In this document: positions 52,201-64,000 of the stretch, in pieces
How the letters are laid out: each line of letters opens with the position of its first letter
Numbering within the stretch: the stretch's first letter is position 1
Assembly (NCBI GenBank): GCA_023548195.1
Contig: JAJHZJ010000121.1
Coordinates: 3,782,220 to 3,846,219, forward strand
Reading direction: 5' to 3'
Origin: Bettongia penicillata ogilbyi
Lineage: Eukaryota; Chordata; Mammalia; Diprotodontia; Potoroidae
DNA: 64,000 bases
The notes under the pieces: generated by a model
The model's database searches: none
Told to the model about the DNA's origin: nothing
What the model saw: only the letters and a program-made list of their open reading frames with translations
Program-made: the position numbers and the translations under genes

Positions 52201-52258
52201 AACAGGTCAGGCTTTCTACTCTGCCATCTTGCCTCCACCCCCCAAGCTTCAGAGTCTT
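49258..52258 (-). mobile_element. HAL1-like LINE, old full-length copy nested in RTE
   Basis: Minus-strand element 49273-52243 with the same parts as copy 1: 5' end 'ccatcttgcctccacc' on +, leader, broken ORF1 (about 51510-50470; pieces ENQAREVEEKLGKETR, NRSRRHNLKIIGLPE, LKPRIINSVKLSITLQGK), TG/CA-rich 3' region (50130-50280) and a T-run tail. Several frameshifts and stops break ORF1. No ORF2. Flanking repeats AAGCGTCAAACTCTT (49258-49272) and AAGCTTCAGAGTCTT (52244-52258) are a 15-bp target duplication with four mismatches, in keeping with its age. Confidence 0.83.
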
Positions 52259-52716
52259 CTGCAGAGAGCATGACTCCAGTGAGCTAGTCACATTTTTCAA
52301 ATACCAAACATAAACTTGCTCAAAAGACTATTTTACAGAGAACTCACACAAGGCAGGCACTCACATGGAGGTCAGAACAAACAATATGAAGATACTCTCA
52401 ATGTCTCTGAAGAACTTTGGAATTGATTATTAGAAATGGGAGATAATTACAAAGGGCTCCCCAGCAGGGTGTGCCCTCGTCGAAGAAGGTACTATGCTGT
52501 ATGAGCAGAGCAGAATTGTAGTTGCTCAAAAGAAATGTGAGATGTGTAAATTTAGAGATCTCTGAGTGTTTATGTGGACTGTTTGTGGCAAACTTGTGAT
52601 AGAGAGCTTGCCAAACTTGTGTTGGTCTGATCAGACCTAATCAGACACATTGTATATTGGCCCCAACATAATGATGTCATTTTGGTTTTCTCTGAGGCCG
52701 AAGGACAACAAACACA

Positions 52717-53224
52717 GTATGCTAAGGGGAATGTATTTTATTGTGTCATTATTGGGGGTTGGTGAGAAAGCTTAAAATTTGTTCTGGTTTCCTACTATAA
52801 AATGTCATGGATATTTTCAGAATAACTTCAGAAACAAATTCAATTTGTAAAAAAAAAAGAAAAAACTAACACTGTGATTTTATTAATTACTCTATAGTCT
52901 AGATAGTCCTTAACTCCATCACATTTATTTATTAATTGGATTCATGAATTGGATAGACATCTGCCCATATCCTAGTTAAGTGTTCTCCTTGCATCCTTAA
53001 ATGTAATCATGAAAATAAAATATAGTCTGTTTTTTATCATGGTGTGTTACTGAGTCAATTACAAAGGTAATATTAAAGTGGATTGTACTTATCCAGATGA
53101 GCCAATTTATAAGTGAGTGTTGACATCCTGAGTGTTCATCATTGTATAAGTAACAGAAATGACCACCTCTGCATAATGAAAGTGGTATAGTTGGTATTTA
53201 TTTTCCTAATAAAATACTACAATT
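52717..53224. other. Intronic sequence, nothing recognised
   Basis: AT-rich, no ORF. Confidence 0.45.
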
Positions 53225-53344
53225 ATTTTCCCTCATAATATTGTACAATTTTAGAGCCATGGAAATTTACTAATCATGTTGGCCAAAATCTTTACTATGC
53301 TCATGTTGCCATTAGTTTTAATGTAGTAAATGTATTCAAGAGAA

Positions 53345-53445
53345 GTAAAAAGATTTGTTTAAAAGTCATTTGTAATGTATGAGCAAGGCTGGAATTGGAA
53401 CCTGGGTCTCCTGATTCCTAGTACAGTGCTTTCTTCAGTTTTTAT
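53345..53445 (+). repeat. MIR-like CORE-SINE fragment
   Basis: 'gagcaaggctggaattggaa' and 'cctgggtctcctgattccta' are MIR wording. Confidence 0.6.
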
Positions 53446-53479
53446 TCTGTTTATTATTCTGTTTTATTCTTTCTGTAGA

Positions 53480-53820
53480 ATTTGATACTTTTTACCATTC
53501 TCTATTTCTAATTTTTCTCAGGAACCTTTGCTGGATCATCAACTGTGCATTGTCCTATTTGAGTCAGGGCTCTTTTCTGGATCTTTTTCTCTCTCCACAT
53601 TGTCTTGGTGGTCCAGTTAATTCCTGTGGGTTCAGCTCTCTTTTCTCTTCAAATAACTCTTAAATTTAAATCTCCAGTCCTCATCTGTTTCATGAGCTCC
53701 ATTCTTCTTACATCATTGTACATTGAACATTTACCCCTAGACGTATCATATGTATCAGAAACTCACATTGTCCAAAAACAAGTATCTTTCCCCCAAAACT
53801 CAATTCTCTAACATCTCTAT
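53480..53820 (+). mobile_element. L2 LINE relic (sense)
   Basis: 'tgatactttttaccattctc', 'tcagggctcttttctggatc', 'attcctgtgggttcagctct' and 'aacaagtatctttcccccaa' follow the L2 ORF order seen at 34440-34830. Confidence 0.65.
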
Positions 53821-54049
53821 TTAAAAAATTAATTTAATTTTAATTAATGAAATTTCATTTCTGCCTTACCCCCCATCTTTCCTCTCATTAACCAAAAAGA
53901 TAGAAAAATAAAAACCTTTAAACAAAAATGTATGGCTATATTATAACATGCAGCATCACAGTCTGTTGCATTTACAAACCTAAGTTGATCACTTTTCTTT
54001 CAGGAGATGGATAGAGTGCTTCATCACTGATTTTTTGGAATCTTGACTC

Positions 54050-54660
54050 ATCATTATTTGGTCACAGTATTAAGTCTTTCAAACTGACTTCCCTACTTCT
54101 TTTGAGGATATCCTTCAAGTCATATAGGTTCACAGCTTATAAGTCACACTTGGCTGTCCTCTCTTCTTCAGTCCTCTCTTCTAATTGGTTGTCTTAGCAG
54201 CTTTGTTGATTATCTCTCTGCATCCATTCCCATATCTCAACTCACATAGACACCAGAGTTGTATGTGTGATAATATCTTTTGACCTGGACTGTTGATTGT
54301 GATGACTGACCTGTTATTTGCTCTCCTTCCTACTCTGCAATCTGTTTTCTATTCAGTTGCTAAACTGATATTCCTATATGACACCTTTTGATCATGTCAC
54401 TCTTTTCTTAGAAGTTCCTGTTGCTCCTTCTTAGGATAAAATACACCATTTTCTGTTTGACTTTTAAAGCATTTCATTATTTTGTTATCCCCTCCAGAAT
54501 TTAAAAAGAAAATTACTCCTCTTCAAGCATTCTATTCCAGTCAGACTGTCCTTTTACCCATATATATGACATTACACCTCGCATTTTTGTGGGTCAGTTC
54601 CCACATCTGGAATAATCTCTTTCCTTTTGCTAGATAGAATCCCTCACTCCCATTTATAAT
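54050..54660 (+). mobile_element. L2 LINE relic (sense), 3' part
   Basis: 'gacctggactgttgattgtg', 'cctactctgcaatctgtttt', 'gatcatgtcactcttttctt', 'ttcattattttgttatcccc' and 'tccagtcagactgtcctttt' match the L2 3' region. With 53480-53820 it is probably one element interrupted by other sequence at 53820-54050. Confidence 0.7.
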
Positions 54661-55699
54661 GATTACAGTTGAAATTTAATAGAAAATGTAGCTTGAAGTC
54701 ATAGTATGATAGGAATTTGCAAATATATTAATTAACTCATCTTTCTTTTCCTTGTATGTTTCTGCCATCTATTTCTTTTTTTTTCTTTTCTTTTTCAGCT
54801 ATTTCTTGATGGTACTTAGAGATGATGTAGAAATTACAAAATGTTCTAAGGAATCCAGAATATTATTAGGTTCACTCTTTTGTATGAGTTATAGGCAACA
54901 CTCCTATTATTTTGTTAGTATGGCTATCAGATTTTGTTATATATTAGTTTTAGACTAAACTTCACTAGCAATGGCTAAACTGTTTACCACTGAGATTCAC
55001 AGACAAAAATTTATTTTACATTTTTTAGTTTTCTAATATCAAACAAAAAAAAATTGTCTGCTGTTTGAAATTTAGATTTCTGTTTCCTTGAGGGTATTTT
55101 GCATTTCAATAATATGAGAAGCTAATCCTCAGATCACATCTTACTACATTGTACCATTTGAATATCATGGTGACCTGCATTTCTGAAGGCTATAACCACA
55201 GGAAGCCTATGTTCTTGATCCTATCAAGTAATAAAGACTTTACAAATAGATAAGGCATCAGAGTCTGTCTTCCTATGTCCTTCCTATCCTACGTAAGTAT
55301 AGAGAAACTTATCTGAAGGTTGATTACCAGGTGATTTTTTTTTTTTTTTGGTGACTATAGTTTATGAATTATTTTCTGTTAAGGTATGGAAGGTATTGCA
55401 ATGTGTTTTATTTGGTGGTTTACCTATTGACATTAAATACTTAATCTTGCAAGATTGAAGAAAGAGGTAAAAATGATTTTCCTTAATTTCCATCTATATG
55501 TAAATTTTATCTAGTTGGTTATCTGAAAAAAAGAGTTTTCAATGAACTAATATTATTAGGTTCAAATACACAGAAAAATCCAAAAAGAAAAAGAGCTATA
55601 TAATCTTGGATTGAGAAGTGCTGCTTTGGAGTCTGCTGAGTTGAGTTACTTAAGTAGGGTTTACAATCTTGTGATAGAATTGGGTTATCATGTATTAGT
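54661..55699. other. Intronic sequence, nothing recognised
   Basis: No ORF with homology; T18 run at 55335-55352 only. Confidence 0.45.
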
Positions 55700-55880
55700 T
55701 TATTGAAATTTAAGAGTCAAAGGTTTGGCATTTGAATTATGTCTGCTAATAGTCATAATCTTGGGCAAGTCTATTAATCACCATAGACCTCCATTTCCTT
55801 ATCTATAAAATTAAACAGTGGCTTAGATGATCTTTCAGGTTCCTTCCGGATCATAAATCTCTGAGTATTTGAAAACATTG
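55700..55880 (+). repeat. MIR-like CORE-SINE
   Basis: 'ataatcttgggcaagtctat', 'cctccatttccttatctata' and 'gatgatctttcaggttcctt' are the MIR core and tail. Confidence 0.72.
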
Positions 55881-56102
55881 TTATGAAGGATAATCTTACT
55901 TTTACATCTGTGTTTTGATAAAATGATTTTTATGTAGTCTTAATTTTGAGATGATTAGGGGTAAAGTAGGGAACACATCAACAAATATTATGCAATATTA
56001 ATTATTTTCTCAAAAAAGTAATTTCCAGAGTATAAACTTGTGGTCAGTATAGTTTCTACATATATTGTATTATCTTCAAGCTATTTAAGGCACAGGCTAA
56101 TT

Positions 56103-57115
56103 GATTTATAAATTTTTTTATTTTCTTCAGCATTTTTTTGGGTCTCCTTTACCAAGGTATTGACCTGTTTTTCATGCTTTTCTTGCATGTCTCTCATTTC
56201 TCTTCCCAGTTCTTCCTCCACCTGTCTAACTTGATTTTCAAAATCCTTTATGAGCTCTCCCATGGCCTGAGCCCACCGGACATCCACCTGGGATGTCTGG
56301 GATAGAGAGGCCCCGACCTCCACGTCTTTCCCTGATGGCAAGCATTGTACTTCCTCATCAGAAATGAAAGGAGGAAGGAACATCCCTTCCCCAATAAAGT
56401 AGCTCTCTATGGTCTTATTTTGCTTCCTTTTTCTGGGCATTTTCCCAGCCATTTACTTGATTTCTGAGATTCCTCTCCACGCCTGCCTAGATCTGCCCAG
56501 CTAGTGCATGGGGTCTGAGATTCAAATGCTGCTTCCCAGTCTCAAGGCTATCCGTGGCAGGAGCAGCTGCTATTCAATGTGAGCTTAAGTTCTGGTGCTG
56601 GGGTGGGGGCAGGGCCGCCTCCCAGGCTCAGTTCCCTCAGGGGTTTTATGCAGAGACCTTTGGTAATGGAGCTTCTGCCTGCTCGGGGAGTCCCGGCCAC
56701 TGCTGCCTCTGCCGCTGCCTCCCAAGGGGGCCCGAGCCACGGAGACACCCTGCTCCCCTCTCGGCCAGCCCAGACGTCTCTCTCACTGACCTGTAGCGCC
56801 TGTGGGTGGAGGGACCTTCACGGCCCCCGGAGATTCCATCCCTGAAGCCTGCTCGGATCTGCTCCTCTGGGGCTGTGGCCAGGGCAGCTCAGGGATGGGC
56901 TCCGCTTTCCAGGGCGCAACAAACCCCTGGGGACTCCTCTCCAGGGCTCTCTGGAACGGAAATCTCTTCCACTGTGTTTCTGTGAGCCTTGCAGTGATCC
57001 AGAATTTGTGGGGAGTTCTTCTTACAGGAAATTTATGGGCTATGGATTCAGAGCTAGCATACGTGAGTCTTTCTACTCCACCATCTTGGCTTCTCCCCGA
57101 TTTATAAATTTTTTT
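56103..57115 (-). mobile_element. 3'-truncated HAL1-like insertion with perfect 17-bp target duplication
   Basis: The element (56120-57098) has a complete 5' end (CCACCATCTTGGCTTCTCC on +), the whole leader and the first about 106 codons of ORF1 (start near 56440, ending KETQKNAEEN), then stops inside the coiled coil. The RRM, C-terminal domain, 3' region and tail are absent. Identical 17-mers GATTTATAAATTTTTTT flank it at 56103-56119 and 57099-57115, so the truncation was present at insertion. In sense the element ends GAAGAAAATAA and runs into the A-run of the target. Usual L1 insertions lose the 5' end, not the 3' end. Confidence 0.88.
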
Positions 57116-61039
<3,924 letters not shown>

Positions 61040-61429
61040 GACCAAGCACTTTACCCGAGGTGAATTGCCTATCTCTTTGGGTTCAACGTAAGCACCTAAT
61101 CACTATGCTTTGATAATTTTGCTCCTTACCCATCGACATTTCTTAATTCTGGAATAATCAGGGCTTCTTCAAGCGTGGATTAGAACTTACAGTGTTTTAC
61201 TCTGTATTCTCTTTATTTCACTTCCTCTTTATCCCTCCTTCTTCCTCTCTTGCCCTCACTGGTATTCTTCTTGCTTTATTTTTCCTGTTGGTTTTTTGTT
61301 TCATTTGATGTTATTATTCATTGCTTTTGAGGTGGTTGTGTAACATTATCAGAAGTCTAATATTGACATTCTCACAGTTAATAAATCTAGAATGTGAAAT
61401 AAATTCGGCTAATAATACACAGAGGTTTT
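61040..61429. other. Intronic sequence, nothing recognised
   Basis: Resumes the pre-insertion intron sequence after the HAL1-like element. Confidence 0.45.
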
Positions 61430-63270
61430 AATGACATGTGAAGTTTATTTCATATCCTGGAGCTCTGCTGAAGTGGTTAGTAATTTCAGCTAGTTTTTTG
61501 TTGACTCTTTAGAGTTTTCTAAATAAAGCACCAAATCATCTGTAGAAAGTTAGGATTTTATTTTCTCATTGCCTATGTTTGTTTGCTACCTCAATTTTTT
61601 CTCTTGTCATATTGATATAGCTAACATTTGTCTCACTACCTTGAATAGTAATAATGATAATAGACATTCTTCCTTTATTACTTATCTTATTAAAATGCTT
61701 CTAGTTTATCCACTTTACAAATGCTTCTGGCTGTTGATTTTAGATAGATTGTACTTTTTATTTGAAGGAAAACTTTATTTCTATCCTTTATAGTGTTTTT
61801 TTTCAAAAAGAATGGGTGTCATGTCTTATCAAAGGGTTTTTCTACATCTATCTATAGAATTATATAATTTTTATTGCCCTTGTTATCAGTATGAATAATG
61901 ATATTCGTAGGTTTCCTAATATTTCTTCATCCTTTGTATAAATCTATCTTGTTCATAGGGATATTATGTAATATGTTGCTGTAGTTGTTTTGCTAATTTA
62001 AAAAAAATCTTTTTTTTTGCATTGATATTCATTAGATGTATTGGTCTGTAGTTTTCTTTCTCCTTTTGGACTTTCTTTGACTTAGATATCAACACCATAT
62101 TTGTATCACAGAAGGAACAGACTCCTTTATTTTCTTTCTTTTTTTAAATAGTTTTATGAGTATTGGAATTTTTCTTTTATGCTTCATAGAATTCACTTGT
62201 AAATCCATCTTCTCCTGTAAATCTTTTTCTTCAGGAACTCATTTATCTTTTCTTCAGTTTATTTTCTGTTGGGTTAAGCATACCTTTTTTGTTTTTTTAT
62301 GCCAAGTATATGTTCTTGTCAGCAATCATTTATTTAATTTAACTTGTCAGTTTTATTAGCATGCAATTGGGAAAATTAGTTTCTAATTTTTTTTTCTTTT
62401 TTGACTGTGAATGTACTTTCTTCCTTTTGTGGTACTATTGATTTGATTTTTAATAGATTAAGGAAAGGTTTGTCTATTTTATTAGATTTTTAAAGAGAAA
62501 TAGCATTCCTCATTTTACTTACAAATAGCATTTTTATTGTAGTTATTTTTACTTTCAATTTTGTTGAGTTCTTTCATTTTCATGATTTCTATTTTTGAAC
62601 TTGATTGGGGGTTTTTAATTTCTTTGTTCTAGTTTTAATTTTTAAAGTTACATTTCTGTTTCACAGATCTGTACTTGCCCTTTGTTACTGATGAAAGTTT
62701 TTAGAGATGGAAAATTTCCGATAAAGACTGCTTTGGTTATATCTTAAAAATTTTGACATATTGTCTCATTCTCATTATCTTTAATGTATTTTTCACTTGT
62801 TTTCTGAATTATTCTTTGGGAGCTTAAAGGCAACTTACTTTGCAGTAGGAAAGAACAGTCTCTGATTCTTATGTTATTTAGTCCCTTCTTAATTTTTCAG
62901 TTTCTTAACTGGTCCTTTACAAGATGTAGCTTTATTTCAGTGTGTTCTTTAAAAGTTATGTTTAGTATTTCTGCTTATCTGTATTTATTTTTAAAATTTT
63001 TTAATATTAGGTCAGTTATTGGAAAGGTATCATATAGAGAGGAGAAACATATATTCTTCTTCCTGTTTGCATTTAGTCATCTCTAGAAGTCTCTCACACC
63101 TGACTTGTCTAAAATTCTATTTAGGTGCTTAACTTATTCTTGTTTATTTTTTATTTATCCATTTCTGAAAGAGATAATTCAGTGTCACTCTCACAGTTAC
63201 AGTTTTGCCATCTTTCTCCCTGTAACTTAACTGTCTCTTTGTATTTTATGTGCTTTGTTATTTGGTACAT
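61430..63270 (-). mobile_element. Antisense L1 ORF2 (linker and RT region), decayed
   Basis: In sense (minus) order: a QNFWDITKAVF-like linker motif near 62740, an [13 protein letters not shown] counterpart near 62070 (RT fingers; usual ENFRPISLMNIDA), and RT palm antisense wording down to 61440. The roughly 660 bp between the first two motifs equals the spacing in a normal L1 ORF2, so this part is collinear. Many stops. Confidence 0.8.
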
Positions 63271-63489
63271 GTACGTTTTGTACTTCTAATTATTCACTAT
63301 CATGGTACCTTTCAGAAAAGTATTGCTTAAAGAACAATTCCAATATTACAGAACCTCCTTGACAGAGGTAGGAAAAGATGATGTTCTACCATATTCCTTC
63401 TGAGAAAGAAGATACAGTTTTGATGTTTAAGTTAAGACAGAGAATGAAATCTTTGGTCAGTAATCCTTGGTCCTATTGCAGGAAAATAA

Positions 63490-64000
63490 GCAAAGTAAAA
63501 GTCCTGTCGAATTCTCCTTGCTTATGATTCATTCAAAATTTTTGAATCAGTATTCTTTAGGGCCATTGATCTGTAGTTTTTCCTTCTCTATTTTTGCTCT
63601 TCCTGATGTAGGTATCAGCACTATATTTGTGTCATAATAACAAAATTCTGCTTTGGCTTCATCCCACAAATTTCGGTATGTTGTCTCATTGTAGTTCTCT
63701 TTAATGAAATTATTTTTTCTATGATATGTTCTATGACTCACTCATTCTTTAAAATTAGATTTTTTTTCTAATTAATTTTTAATTTATATTTTCATGGCCT
63801 TTTATTGAATGTTATTTTTATTACATTATAATGTGAAAAAGATATATGTAATTTTTATGCTTTTCTTCATTTGTATGTTAGGTTTTTAATGTCTTTAAAT
63901 ACATGATCATTTGTTGTGTAAAGGTCATGTACATCTGAGAGAAATGTATATTCCTCTCCATCTCCATTTATTTTTCTCCAGAAGTCTATTATATCTGACT
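63490..64000 (-). mobile_element. Antisense L1 ORF2, second copy, internally deleted, runs off the window
   Basis: A minus-strand ORF at 63547-63741 reads ETTYRNLWDEAKAEF and continues directly into NIVLIPTSGRAKIEKEKLQ, joining the post-endonuclease linker straight to the RT fingers. About 200 residues normally between them are missing, so this copy carries an internal deletion. The rest to 64000 is antisense endonuclease/linker wording. Confidence 0.75.

Larger units (their letters stand above)
46080..52716 (+). mobile_element. RTE-clade LINE, nearly full length, split by a HAL1-like insertion
   Basis: Sense element in two parts, 46080-49272 and 52259-52716. Order: 5' leader (46080-46800), apurinic endonuclease (about 46960-47480), linker, reverse transcriptase (48230-48800), thumb (49080-49250), then after the insertion the 3' region, ending in a tail near 'gccgaaggacaacaaacac'. 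The 3' half aligns with the truncated copy at 6995-8505, and that copy reads continuously across the insertion point, confirming the nesting. Decayed by many stops and frameshifts. Confidence 0.82.

Noticed and set aside
56081..56452. 123-codon minus ORF as an independent host gene
   Set aside because: It is the truncated ORF1 start of the HAL1-like insertion, with final codons from the target site.

Overview
The window is nuclear DNA of a mammal, almost certainly a marsupial. It is AT-rich and intron-dominated, with canonical GT-AG splice sites. It is packed with LINE-1 relatives whose 5' ends read GGAGGAGCCAAGATGG, with RTE-clade LINEs, with a marsupial-type SINE that shares an RTE-like tail, and with old L2, L3/CR1, MIR and hAT relics. 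No prokaryotic, viral or plasmid gene organisation is present. The species cannot be fixed from the sequence alone.

The only host gene recognised is PCCA, on the + strand, encoding the alpha (biotin-carboxylase) subunit of mitochondrial propionyl-CoA carboxylase. Five consecutive internal exons lie at 16178-16214, 29521-29599, 33240-33342, 45482-45576 and 57968-58118. Joined, they give 465 nt or 155 codons with no stop and with matching intron phases. They cover the core of the ATP-grasp fold: the glycine-rich ATP loop, the [13 protein letters not shown] strand, the [12 protein letters not shown] block and the metal-binding EFL...EMNTR segment. Neither the first nor the last exon of the gene is in the window, so everything else is intron or sequence inside introns.

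The introns hold, in order: (1) 1747-4616, an ORF1-only L1 derivative (HAL1-like) with an intact 364-codon ORF1; (2) 4807-5767, a second, broken, 3'-truncated copy; (3) 7000-8505, a 5'-truncated RTE LINE; (4) 11.2-13.3 kb, L1 and L2 pieces with a long (CCTT)n tract; (5) 17.4-25.5 kb, a hAT MITE, MIRs and an LTR-like piece; (6) 26770-27480, an antisense DNAJC9 processed pseudogene; (7) 28261-28431, a foldback hAT-type MITE; (8) 30-37 kb, L1, L3/CR1 and L2 relics; (9) 39.4-44 kb, a (TAG)n array, a nested L1 fragment, a TG-rich tract and a SINE inserted in L2; (10) 46080-52716, a nearly full-length RTE LINE split by another HAL1-like element; (11) 56103-57115, a 3'-truncated HAL1-like insertion with a perfect 17-bp target duplication; (12) 58208-61039, a young full-length HAL1-like insertion with a perfect 16-bp duplication, starting 89 bp after a PCCA exon; (13) 61.4-64 kb, antisense L1 ORF2.

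Thirteen of the fifteen L1/HAL1 pieces lie antisense to PCCA, while the RTE, L2, L3 and MIR pieces lie sense. No undescribed molecular system was found. The most interesting signals are the multi-copy ORF1-only LINE family with one intact ORF1, the 3'-truncated insertions with target duplications, and a SINE whose body resembles the RTE 5' leader and whose tail resembles the RTE 3' end.
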